NCBI GenBank assembly: GCA_038496445.1
Contig: JALMLS010000052.1
Coordinates: forward strand, 62,001 to 126,000
DNA: 64,000 bases
Direction: 5' to 3'
Source: Trichosphaerium sp. ATCC 40318
Lineage: Eukaryota; Discosea; Flabellinia; Trichosidae
The notes under the pieces are model-generated. The model searched no databases. It was not told where the DNA came from and was given only the letters and a program-made list of their open reading frames with translations. Of the stretch, positions 1 to 11,358 are shown in pieces. Position 1 is the first letter of the stretch. Each line of letters begins with the position of its first letter. The position numbers were made by a program, and so were the translations under genes.

Positions 1-1186
1 TACCTACGCTATTGGTTATATACTATAATGAGTTTTGAGCGGTTATAAGGCTCTGTGGTGTCGTAACGGGAAAATACGAGCAGTTTTATTTACAAACGTG
101 CGTACCAGTGTTGTAGCCAAAGATAATGCCCCCAAATATATTAATAAGCGCTAAAACGATGCTTGAAACCCTCCGTTCCCTAAACGCATTGTTTTGCCAA
201 AAGAAGACCTCAATAAATCAAAACGTACTCTTGCATTGTGGTAAAACAGCTTTGCTATCTGTAAGGGTTTTGAAATAAATAAAAATTGTATTTGTAGAAA
301 ACTTGCCGAATTTGAACTTTTCGAATGGCTAGGCTTGTATGAATTCGTTATAGATGAATTCATGTTTGTGCGGCTTCTTTATAGTACTAAAAAGAACCTG
401 TTGGTGTCAAAACAAAGAGTTTGTTTAGGCTTGCATTCAAAAAACAACATTACTCCCGAACTTTTAAGAAGCTCTCAATACATCACAAAGTGAGCTATTT
501 TGTATACTCACGATACACACTGAGTATTACGTCAAGGACTGATATCGTCAGACCTTGAGTTTGCACATAGGTCACAAAACACGTGAATTGTGAAAAACAA
601 TTTTTCAAAAAAATAGCTGTGAAAGTTGTATGTTCGTTTAGACAAATCAAGTTATCTTTATTCCAACATAAAAGCGCCAAAGCATTTAAAATCAAGCCAT
701 TTTAATGTCAAGACTCGAGACCAATATTGTGTTTGCTCAGGTTTTTCCATTTCTTTAGCTAATGAAATTCTTTTTGGTTGAAGATTCTTATGATAGCCGA
801 AAGGATTGAAATCAGAACTGTGGTGTCTCGTGACGGAAGGGTGGTGCAGGAAATGTGCCTTGCTACAATGAGTAGACTTGTGTAAGATGCTACAACTTCT
901 CTGTAAAACAGTCATCCAAACCTGTACAATCGAATGCAACTTAGTTGTATTATTTCACCTAAACTTGTCTTTATTAACAACGATACAAAACCATAGTTAG
1001 AAGTTTTTGATTGGAGTTGTTTTGTAAAAATTTAAGTATTCAAAGCTCGGCTTCTAATTGTCAGAACTCTTAAAAGACTGAAGTCATTCTAGCCATCACT
1101 GCAAAGCACGTTCTTGTTTCAGTTTCTGAACTTGCTCTGAGTTCTCTGAACCATAAACACAGACTGTGCATCACACCACATAAATA
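1..1186. other. Gene-poor stretch upstream of the first YwqK-like gene
   Basis: No coding region can be supported here. The open frames on the minus strand are short, lack recognisable motifs and have no convincing splice partners. Positions about 869-917 carry a copy of a dispersed repeat that recurs at 30192-30239. The last 200 bases should hold the promoter of the gene starting at 1187, but I see no clear TATA-like element. Confidence 0.5.
869..917 (+). repeat. Dispersed repeat, copy 1
   Basis: About 48 bases match 30192-30239 with a handful of substitutions. The conserved core is GCTACAACTTCTCTGTAAAA here and GCTACAACTTCTCCGTAAAA there, followed by a shared GTCATC. Both copies lie in gene-poor DNA. 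This is probably a remnant of a mobile element, but no ends or coding capacity are visible. Confidence 0.55.
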
Positions 1187-2156
1187 ATGTTGCTTTGGTT
1201 GCCAGTGGAATTGCAACACTCAATTTTCGAGCTTCATAAGGCTGTTTATGTGGTTTGGCCCGTTTTATGTAGAAAAGCGGCTCTAACCTCCCGATTCAAC
1301 GCAAACTTCGAAAAACACGGTAAATGGGTCCGTTGGGAGTCGGATACGATTCATTGCCTGCATACATCCTTTGAGAACGGATTAAAACATGGACAGTACA
1401 CGGAGTTTAGTTCTGATGGCATTGGTAGAGGTACGTACGTTAAAGACAAGAAGCACGGAAAATGTACTTGGAAGAACAAAGACGGTGTACTAATTGAAGA
1501 GGTACACTTAACCCAAGGCCAAGAACCCACCTGGGCTTTATCGTAATAATAGTTTTTGTAAACTGGTCCTTTCGTCAAAGTTACCTGTTTGCATTTGTTG
1601 GTAGTTCTCTTCTGTACTAATGCAAACGCTTTTGTAGGATGTCTTTAAAGAAGGGATTATTGATGGAGATTGTAAGGTTTGGCATGAAAATGGAGTTTTG
1701 AAGGAACATACACAGTATAAGGGTGGTTGTATGCATGGAAAAAGTAAAAGCTGGAATGAGGAAGGTATACTCACAAGTGAAGGAAACTATGTTAAAGGGC
1801 AACTCCATGGAATGCAGAGGTGTACTGTGTTCAGTGATATACATACAAGCCATTTCAATAAGGGTGTTAACGAAGGAGTGTACACAGTACATGATAGTAA
1901 AGGAACTATGACTAGTCAAATTTTGTACAAGAACAATTTACCTAGTGGTGTTTGGCGTAAATGGCATAGAAATGGACAACTTGCTTCTCAATGTACATTT
2001 GTTGATGGAAAAGAACAAGGTGTAACCCATCAATGGGATGATCAAGGTAATCTAGCACTTGAAGATCATTTTGTTGATGGAAAGAATTGCGGACAACACA
2101 CTGAGTATTATCTTGATGGAAGTATTAAAGAACAGTGGACTTGGCATGAGAATTAA
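1187..2156 (+). CDS. YwqK/MORN-type repeat protein (paralogue of the gene at 56270-57170)
   Basis: The predicted protein has 277 residues in two exons, 1187-1501 and 1638-2156, with an intron that begins GTACAC and ends TTTGTAG. Residues 1-50 form a conserved leader (LPVELQ, WPVLCRKAA, SRFNANFEKHGKW) shared with the paralogue at the other end of the window. The rest is a series of about 23-residue repeats of the type GxxxxWHxNGxLxxxxxYxxGKxxG, as in MORN and bacterial YwqK-family proteins. Such repeats form extended beta-sheet surfaces that bind lipids or proteins, so a scaffold role is likely, but the partner is unknown. No signal peptide or membrane segment is seen. The repeats here are more diverged from each other than those in the paralogue. 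The first ATG after an in-frame stop was taken as start. Confidence 0.8.
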
Positions 2157-2371
2157 AGCAAACACTAAGCAAAAAAACCCCTCATACAGGTTTTAACACA
2201 TAACCCGGAGGAAATAGATTAAATTTTTATGAAATTATGTTTAGGTATTAGTCCAAAGTAACACAAAAAAAAAAAAACTAAAGACGATGTCGAAATAACC
2301 TTTTATTCTAAGTTTTTTTTTTGAAATTTCTTCAACACAACATGAGTACACAATATTTGATTTTGTTTTCC

Positions 2372-5300
2372 TTATGCCTTAGGTGTCTCAATATCTACGC
2401 GTAGAGGAGCATTCCAATGCTTGGATTCTATAAGAGAAAATGTTAGAGAGCAACGAAAACAATTAACAAGAACGTTGAGTTTGTGGGGTTTTTTTTTATC
2501 AAAACGTTGCTTCGTACCATCAGTGTAATACAAGTATATCCTACTAGCAGGTCCTTCATAACTTCCAGGTATACGTGCAACAACATCCATATTGAAAGTA
2601 CGTTTACCACCTGGTCTCATAGCTCTAAGGTACAGTGCTACTTCACGTCCAAGTACTTCATAGAAATCGATTTTTCCGCTCTTAACAAGCTCAGCAAGCT
2701 GCTCATGACGTGGTTCTAAACCACCTGGTAGACCGATCTAAAGGTGAAATAAATAAGTACATTAAACGGTAGGGATACAGAAGGTAATGTAAACAGATTC
2801 TGAGTGATGTAAAGGAAACGTACAACAGCTATTGTCATCGGTTGTCCTTGTTCCTTATTCGTATTGATCATTTCTATTGCAATCTCACCACCTTCACCTT
2901 CTTCTATTGTGTTGGAGCTAAGCTTAGTAGATAGCTGAACTTCACAATCAGGATCATCATCAGGTACAAGCTAAAGGTCATAAGTACAAAAACAACAGCA
3001 CGGTAATAAAATTTTCAAGCGCAGAATTCTGTTAGGCTTTAGCGTACAGTGTTGTAAGCGACATTGCATGAGTATGGAACTGCGCCAACACCATCCATTT
3101 CAATTGAAATCTCATGATCTCCAGGTTGCGATAATTGTTCTGCTATGGAAGGCATAGCAAGCATACCATCCTTAACTTTCTTTGGATCAACGGATTTCTG
3201 TGACAGCAGTTAAAAAATGATGATGTCTTCAAAAAAACCCAAAAGATTCTTACGTTGTAGATGCTCTTTCCATCGACGACAACTGAAATAGTACCCTTCT
3301 TAGGTACACCCTTTGTAGCATCAAATGCTACAATTGCCTTTAAGGCGAGGATAGTCGATTGTGTGGAACCAAAGCGGCCGTTCTGTTAAAACAAAAGTCA
3401 GAGAATGATTTAAGGGAAACAAAGTTTCAACGTACAGTACACTTGCTTGTGATAAACTTCATGGCCCTGTCAGCGTTTGCAGCAAATTCAGGTCCACCTT
3501 GAACAAAGGCGTAGCAAGCTAAACTTGTTGCTTCAACAGATAGTGAGCATCCCCATCCCATAGTAATAGTTGTGAAACGAGAATCATGAAGTTTTGGATC
3601 CTTTCCTCCAAGAACACCACCGTTTTCGTCTTGAAGACTTTGAAGTTTTGTACACCACCCTTTGGCTTGATCTATCTCACCAACATTGAACAAAGAGCAA
3701 GCTAAAAGACTAGCAAAACATAAGTACGAAAAAAAGAAGAAAAGAACCAGCGTACCTAATGTAATATGAGTTATCCTCCTCTGCTACCTTGATCACGTGA
3801 TCAAACTCCTTTCTTAGAGCCTCATAACTTTCTCCAGAAGCGCTAAGAGCCCATACAATATAGATATTGGTAATAGACTCAGGAGCTTTTCCAAATTGAT
3901 CCAAAGCGCGACCGCCTCTTTGGAACTTTCCATTACCATCACGTCTAAAAAAAATATGTAAACAACTGTGCATTCCTCGCTTGTGAGTTTGATTTCGTAC
4001 CTAGACATTAACCATTTTCTGACACGTGGTATTAGAGCAGCTGACATACCGCCCCAAACCTTGGACATATCTGTAAATTGAAGCAACCCGTAGGAAGTCA
4101 AACTTTCCTAATTGAAGAAATAAGTAAACAGCAAATTATCATTGTAATAAGAAACTTACCGATGGTGGGTTAGAACCAAACCAATCGAAACCGCCCATTA
4201 CTTTACCATCTTTTTTACATTCATAGCCGACAAGACGCTTGTAACTTTTTTCAATCAAGTCTTTGCGTACAAGTCAGCGAAAGAAACAATGAGAAATAGA
4301 ATTTTACCTTTAGCTTTTTTAATAAGACTTGGACTGACGCCTGAGTGGGTCATGAAGTCTATAGTATGTAATCAGCACGATGCATTTTGTAGTTTAAAGC
4401 TATAGCGTACATTGTTGGGCCATAACCATTGGGTAGGAGGTTGAACTTGTTTGCTCTGTGAAGAACCAAAATTAGTTTTGAAAAAAACTAGTGGCTAATA
4501 GAAATGATGTAAAGCAGCGTACCAAAACAACCACTTGGCATTCTAACAAGTGCTTCCAATGCCTTTGTAAGGTTACTTGCTGGAGTAAAGTTGAAGTAAA
4601 TATTAGTTTCAACTGAACCGTCAATGACGCCGTCAGGTATAGAAACACTGAATGAAACTTTGTTTGCTTTCTTTGAAAGCATGCCAGAAGAAGAGAACAA
4701 GTAAGGGAATCCAGCAGGTAGAACAAGGGTTTCACGGGTTACAGTATCACTTAGATCACCAGCATCAGCTTTAAGTGTCAAGTTCAAGAGCTGAGTAGAG
4801 TTCTAACGAAGAAAAGTTAGTCGCAGTCCATCAGACTAAAATCACGTGTAGTTTTTTGTACTACATACCAAGACTTTCACTTCCGCGTTTGTTCTAGTAC
4901 GTGTTCCCTTTGGTACGCGTATAGGTTTGTTGATAGCAACAAGTTTGTCTCTTGCTGATTTTTTACCACTCTTTGACTCCTTCTTAGTTCCAGAGAACTT
5001 TAAGGCACTCTTTGTCTCTTTGTTTCGTTTATAAGAGAGTTGCACGCTCATATCTTTATCAGTAGCATTAACAAGAGAACAAGGGATGATGATTTTATCT
5101 CCAGTTGAAACCTAAAGAAAGTTATAAGACGTTTATTACGTAAAAAATAACAGCAAAAAGAACTCAAAGCACTCAAATTAAGTACCTCAACAGGTAGTTT
5201 GTACTCCATATAGAATGGGTTCTTGCTTGTAACAACCTTGCTCGTAGCACCGATCATGCTTCCACTAAACCCTTCAACGTGTACCTGCGGTTAAGTAAGA

Positions 5301-8300
5301 AATAAGAATAGAGCGTGATTAAAAAATAAACAAATGTTGAACTATAAGAAAGCGTGCCTTGAAAGAGGTGATAGAGTCATTCAAATCAAAAGAGATATCA
5401 CTTCCACCAGCTTGAGAAGATGCGGTTTCAGTACTCAAACGCGTTTGAGAATCACAAAGAGCAACACATGGATATACTCCATCTAAAACAATGCACAAGT
5501 TAGCACCAGGTAAACAACCCCTTTTGGAAACACGTATACTTACTTTTAGCTGTGTTAAGGTTTGAGTATGCAACACCCAAGTCAGTATCATTCTTCTTGA
5601 ACGCGATAGTACCCTATTATATTTTAGTTATGACTAGCTAAGCGAGGCTTAAGACTAACCTCGTTAACATCAATAATCACAGTAATAACGTCACCATCTC
5701 CAAATCCCTGCTTGCTCCATTGGCTATCTGCAGATCCGTTGGAGTATTTGTACCTGTAACATTGTTAGCACGTGAAACTATAAATGTATTTATAGTTTTA
5801 TTTACCCTTGAGAACTTCCATAGTACGACCAACCAAGAGGCTTGCCAGTTTGACCAGGATAGCGGTTGAGATATGCTGGAGAGTCTAAAACTTCTCCAGA
5901 AATAGCTCCAACGAAAATAGAGTGTGATGCCGATGCTGCCTTGTTAACTGTTAAAGTAAACTCTAATCGACCTTGGACAGGGTTTTTAGATATAAGAGTT
6001 CCCCATCCAGAAGAGTTATAGAAGAAGGTGTCCTAAGTAAAGAGATTAGAGACGAAACTGTTTTCTTTTCTAAGAAAAAGCACAAAAAACTCAAAAGATA
6101 GTACTTACATTATCAACTTTCCACTTGGAGCATCGTTCAAAATCCCATTCAACAGTTTGTGAACTTGGACCACCAACTTCTTTACAAGCATTCCAATACA
6201 ATGTTTCAGTAAAATCCTTTCTTTCACCTGCTTTCCAATCAGCTCTCCTCTTGTGTGCGTAAACGCGGACCACACGCTCTAGGGAGGGTGCATGTAAGCT
6301 TTAATTGCATTGGAGGACATGACTTACTTGCTACAGCAGCCTGTGGAACTGGGCTTGCTACTATCTGAGGCGCTCTCCTTTTCCTGGCCATTTTCTTCTT
6401 GCCTTTTTTCATAATTTTCCTTGCTTTAGGTGCCTTGTCTCGCATTTTCATTGGTGGCGCAGCAGCTCTTTGTGGCATCGCTTGTGCTTTTGCTGCCTGG
6501 GCAGGTTTAAAAAGTACAGGAGCAGCTTGTGCCATTGGAGCAGGAGCAGCTGGAGGTGGAGGAGGACCGCGAGCCATTGGAGGCGCACGAGGGCCACGAG
6601 CCATTGGAGGTGGAGGAGGACCACCAGCGCCTGGTCGTGGAGGAGCACCACCCATTGGAGGTGGAGGAGGACCGCGAGCCATTGGTTTTCCTCTGAACTG
6701 CATGCCGCCACGACCGCGACCACCGCGACCACCGCCGAAACCACCAGGTGCTGGTGGTGGTGGAGGGGTGTTTATTATAGGTTTAGGTGTTGGTGTGCCC
6801 TTGTGGATACCCAAAAGCCTCTCAGCAGCTTCATCAGAAGAAGCACGTGGCATGGTTTTACCATCTTCTTCTTTTGTATTTGTAATAAATTGTGCAGGAT
6901 CAACAAAAGCAAATCTACGCCAACCCTAACACGTGGTTAGCGTTTTGGTGTTTATATTTGCCTAAAGCATTTATAACATACTTGAGTACCAAGAAGTAAG
7001 TCTAATGCAATATTAGACTTTGGATGTTCTTTGTCAAGGTAAACATGAGCCTAACAAATACTGTAAGACACAAAGGGTTTCTTCTTTTATAGTTGAAGAC
7101 ATACGTCTTCTAAGTGATCAACATCATCTTCTAGAAATACTTGAGCTGGGAGTCTTGGTACTTGTTTACGAGTTTGCACCATTTCAAGTACCTAAACAGA
7201 AGAGAAATGTAAATAAAAATAAAGTAAAGTTAAGAGCTAATCGCAAAAAAAACTAAAACTTACAGCATCATCAGTTACACAAACACCAACTGTACTTTCA
7301 ACTGGTTCTCCATTCTCATCAAATGTATCAATGTTAAGTCCAATTTTATCACCAGGTGCATATGTCTCTCTGTTAGTACTGACGACAATCTTCATCTCCT
7401 TTCCAGGACGCCTTAAGTATAATCAGTTGCAAGTCACAAGCAAAGGTAGGTTAGAGTTTTTCCAATTTACAAAAAACGCTAGGTTACCTAAACACTAATC
7501 TTTCGGCTTTTGGAAGTCCAGTACTATCGAATACAGTAACACGTAATACACCATCAGCAATACCAGAAGAAGGAAGGGTCATTTCTACATCCACAACGTC
7601 ATTATCGTTTCTAAGTTAAAATTAGTAAACACGTCAAAAAAGTACAACAATTACTTGATTTCAACATCTAATATAGTCACTTCTGCATCACGTTTGTAAC
7701 ATCCAACTCTATAGTAACCGGCCTGAGTAGCTCCTAGGCGGAAGCCTAGAGGTTCACCAGCAACGTATACTTCTTTATGTGCAATAAGGCTTACACCACT
7801 AGCTTTAACCTCTGGGAGAGGGTTCTGCACCTTGATTCCTGATGGATCAAGTATACGGAGTGTGTAAGATTTGCCCACTTGTGGTGTAAATGATCCACGA
7901 CCTTTAACAAAGTCACCAATGTACAACAAAGACGAGAATTTGAGAAAGGCACTGATTTTTTATCAAAAATAGGTTTATACCTCTGCCTTCGTGCATGGTT
8001 TGCAAGAATCCTGCAGGAACGTCGTTTTCATCAACAATTTGACCTGACAAGTCAGCTGGATCTCCTGTTGGTGTGAAAGCTAGGACATAGATAAGCCAGA
8101 TATACTCACTTAGATCTTTTTTTGCATCTTTTCTTACCTTCTAAGTAAACTCTAGCTGGGAGACCAGCTACCAAATCTCCACCTTCTGGATAGAATTTCA
8201 TATCGATGTTTTGTAATCTAAAGAGTGCGAGGTAAGATACGAAATAGTCTCACAAAGGTTCTTGACAAATCAAATTTGTAAGCAAGTTTTTTTGTTGACC

Positions 8301-10236
8301 ATTTCTGTGTGTACGTACAAGATAGGGATAGTTTGTCCAGTAGATTCAATGGTACCATTATCGTTTACAGTACATGTGAGTGTGCCTTCTCCCATTTTTA
8401 TGGATGTTGGGAGTGTAAACCTACAATGAAAATCAACTAACTGGCTAGGTTCAAAAATAAAATAACTTACTTGACAACAAGTTTACCATCTACCAACTTT
8501 TCTTCTTTACGGAAGGTTTCATCACCGTCTATACGTGCAACACATGTAACAGTAGCTTTATCAGGAACTCCTCCTTCTGAGCGCTCAACTGAAAGGTTTG
8601 CAGTGACCTTATCACCTGGGCCGTAGCCTTTTTTTGGAAATTCCAATTGGAGCTTCATGCGTGCTAAATCAACCGAGTTAGACAATTACATCTTTCAATT
8701 TGTGTCTGTTTGTACGTACGTGTACTGAAACTTCTCACGTTGAAAGATCTTTCAGCTGGTGGACAACTAAAATTTTTTGCGAGTGTTACAGGTCAAATCA
8801 AAAATAAAGCAGTTTTTAGATTACCCTTCATTCCAGAATTTGAGGTTGAGAACGTAGTCACCGCCTTCTTGATCTGCAGGAATATCCCAAGAGCCAGATA
8901 CAGTAGAAGATTTTGGTGGTCCTATAATACGTGTTACAAGCAGTGCAAGTAAAACTGAAAAAAATACGAACCCAAGTCTGAATTTAATGATTCGCTTCCA
9001 CTAGGCGCTTTGATGACGAGCTTTGCTCCCCATAGCGGGAAAAGTTGTTTTAAGATATGTTCAGGTACTGGTTCTTGTGTATGAACATGCAATAAAACGG
9101 CTCTAAAGTAAAGGGTATCCCCAGGTCGATAGATTGGCTGAAAAAATGTTAACAGACAGCGAAGGCGAAGTGGATTTTTGATCCGAAAAACAAAAACACG
9201 TGTTTACCTTATCTGTTGTGATACGTGCAATATAACGCTCGCGCCATTCGAACCTCTTCTTCAACGTCTTGCTCACGTTGTATTTATTCCATAAGTCCTC
9301 AACATTGTACATAAAAGGACGACCACCAAAGTTTGATACAATCTCAGCAGTGTTGTCCATTCCAATAAGTGGGTAGTATTCACCTAAACAATCACAAAGT
9401 TAGCGTTTAGTGTTTTTTTTTGGTAATACGATAGTACTTCGATGTCGTGCAATCAGTTAAACACATACCTTTTAGACTCTTTGGTAGTTTAATGGTTCCG
9501 TCCTTCAAGACTACTTCGCCATTTTTTGTAAAGTATAGACCATCTTTATCGTATCCACATCCAATGGTATCGCCTTGTTCGAATGTAGCTGCTTTGGCAA
9601 CTGCCTTACTGCCAGATTCGGCAAACAAACTTCCATCATCAGAATGATACCCGTAAGATCTAAATCGTATGAGGCAATGATTCAAACGTTTTGAAGCATT
9701 TCGTACCCTTTAATCCAACCAGGAAGTTGCTGTGTCCTGGGAAAATCTTTCCGTCCGAGCCCAACAGCCAAGCAAGTCTTTTTATCAAGCTATAGAGAGT
9801 TGGTGGTTTTCGGGGATGTGTTGTACGTACAGCGATGATGGTTACTTCAAAGTAGTATGAATCGTGAGTTTCAACGTTTACAGGTGTATTTGCCAGCGTG
9901 GCGTAAAGTAGTTAAGAACAAATGGTTCAACGCCAAAAAAAAGCGAAAATGCGAGTAAAAATGAACTAGTATGCTACCAGTTCGTAGTTTAAGGATATAA
10001 ATTCAGTTTCGGTAACGCATTCGTTTAGAATACGTTTGCCAGAAAACACCTTAAGTTGGCTAGGTGCGTTGGGTTGTACCCATTTAGAAGGGTATCTCAA
10101 CGATTTACCTTTATTTGCCCAACTGAAAATAGAGAAAGGCTCTGTCTATTCCTGAGTGAGCGTACAAAACGAAGAGAGCGTAAAGAAGTGAAAAGGCTAT
10201 GAAGACCAATTTAATATTAGTTTATTGACATACCAT
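2372..10236 (-). CDS. SPRY domain fused to thioester-containing alpha-2-macroglobulin
   Basis: A large gene of roughly 30 exons with introns mostly 40-80 nt. The N-terminal exons (about 10020-9310) encode a SPRY domain: YYFEVTI, LAVGLGRKDFP, PGW, SYGYHSDDG, IGCGYD, FTKNGEVV, YPLIGMD and VSNFGGRPFMYN. It runs directly into alpha-2-macroglobulin sequence beginning PIYRPGDTLYFRAVLL at 9137, then PPAERSFNVRSF and KKGYGPGDKV, typical of bacterial-type macroglobulins. GWRRFAFVDPAQF near 6920 precedes a low-complexity insert (6853-6300) at the bait position, followed by VRVYAHKRR and FTETLYW. The thioester motif GCFEQ is present and split by an intron at 4522-4456. The C-terminal receptor-like domain ends with YLYYTDG at 2374. 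The family traps proteases after bait cleavage by thioester coupling. The likely start is an ATG at 10236 followed at once by an intron. No signal peptide is evident, which is odd for this family. Confidence 0.85.
4456..4529 (-). other. Thioester motif GCFEQ split by an intron
   Basis: The reverse strand reads MPSGCF, then an intron 4522-4456 (GTACGC to CACAG), then EQTSSTYPMV. Joined, this gives GCFEQTSSTYP, the reactive cysteine-glutamine motif of bacterial-style alpha-2-macroglobulins. The intron falls between the first and second base of the Glu codon. Both residues needed for the internal thioester are intact. Confidence 0.9.
6300..6853 (-). other. Bait-region low-complexity segment of the alpha-2-macroglobulin
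   Basis: This stretch encodes PTPKPIINTPPPPPAPGG, then RGG-type repeats (GGRGGRGRGG), several units of the form PMARGPPPPP, an Ala/Pro/Gln stretch, and a strongly basic run (KKGKKKMARKRR). It sits between the domain ending WRRFAFVDP and the domain starting VRVYAH. That is where macroglobulins carry the bait that target proteases cleave. The DNA is GC-rich and repetitive compared with its surroundings, with GGAGGTGGAGGAGGACC-like units. Confidence 0.8.
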
Positions 10237-11358
10237 AGTGTTCGTTAGTTTGGTAACTTGTTGTTATGTAGACAACCGAAAACCAAATACGGACCTTGAC
10301 TTAACATGCACCAAACAAAAACAACTCCTACTCGTGCTGCTGCCTGAGAAAGCGAAACCGTGTTCTAACCTGTGAGCTTTTTGTTTTGAGAAAACCGAGG
10401 CAAAACCAGAAACCAAAGTTCGCTTCCTACGCGTCAGCATTCGCGTAGGTATGGGGGAAACATACGCGAGGTTCAAGAGTGGTTATTAGGTGAAGCTAGT
10501 ATATTCATGCGTGTTTACGGTAAAACAACAAAAAATAAGCGCATCAATTTTGGAAAACTACATGGTTGTCGCAACCTCACAACGTAACCTAAAAAATCGG
10601 GTATTGATTAAGTATTGACCCAATGACAAATTTTCTGTGAAGTAGAATTCGAGCCGCAGGCATCAATTCGACGTTAAAACAATAGTCATTTCAAAACTGT
10701 GCTGCATCAATCATTTAAAATAACATACAGTCAGGTATGAAAGGCTCCGAATATAGTTAATACACTTTTACTTTTCTCAGATGGCATCTTTACTGAACAG
10801 CAATATCCAGTATGCATAGCGTCTTGCTCTATCCTGGAATTGCTATACCAACAACGTCCAACAACGTCAAGTCCAACAACATCAAGGCCCACACCATCAA
10901 ATCCAACGTCCAGTCCCACAACGAAGCCCTACAATCACAACAATATCAATCCCAACAACTCTATCAACAAGACAAACTTACTTCTTTCATGTTGATCTCA
11001 TCAGTTATAGTGATACTATAGTTTCAATTGTAACCAGAGTAACTGCTTGTTCAGTCGAAATCACAATTCAAACACATCCATTCTTTCGTCAAGAATTATT
11101 TTGTTATGGCTTTATTGACAGCTATGTGCTGACACTAGCTACGATTATTCTATCAACTATTGCCAACGTATTGCAAGTGTATTGAGCAACAGAACCACAA
11201 GATGGTATGTTTGACTCACGAGATTTGTTATAGTATCTGTTGCACGTTCAGTCTCAACTACAGTGCTTGAAAAAGAAAAGAAGGATTCAACATTTCTCAA
11301 TATTTTCAATTTTATTTGTTTCTTAACCATGGTCTGATGAACAATTTTTGCGAGTTTA
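10237..11358. other. Intergenic region with a possible Thr/Pro-rich gene remnant
   Basis: No intact gene is recognised. At 10426-10449 there is a perfect 8-bp inverted repeat (CCTACGCG, 8-base loop, CGCGTAGG). At about 10855-10950 the plus strand carries codons for a Thr/Pro/Ser-rich stretch (PTTSSP, PTTSRPTPSNP, PTTKP) resembling the stalks of neighbouring surface proteins. One repeat spacing breaks the frame, so this looks like a relic. Confidence 0.4.

Noticed and set aside
658-939. 93-codon minus-strand frame near the left edge
   Set aside because: No motif, and it overlaps a dispersed repeat whose second copy at 30192-30239 is not open in the same way.
6399-6940. Long plus-strand frames rich in Gly/Ala or Ser/Trp opposite the macroglobulin bait region
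   Set aside because: They are antisense shadows of the repetitive Pro/Arg-rich coding strand, which joins in frame to macroglobulin exons on both sides.
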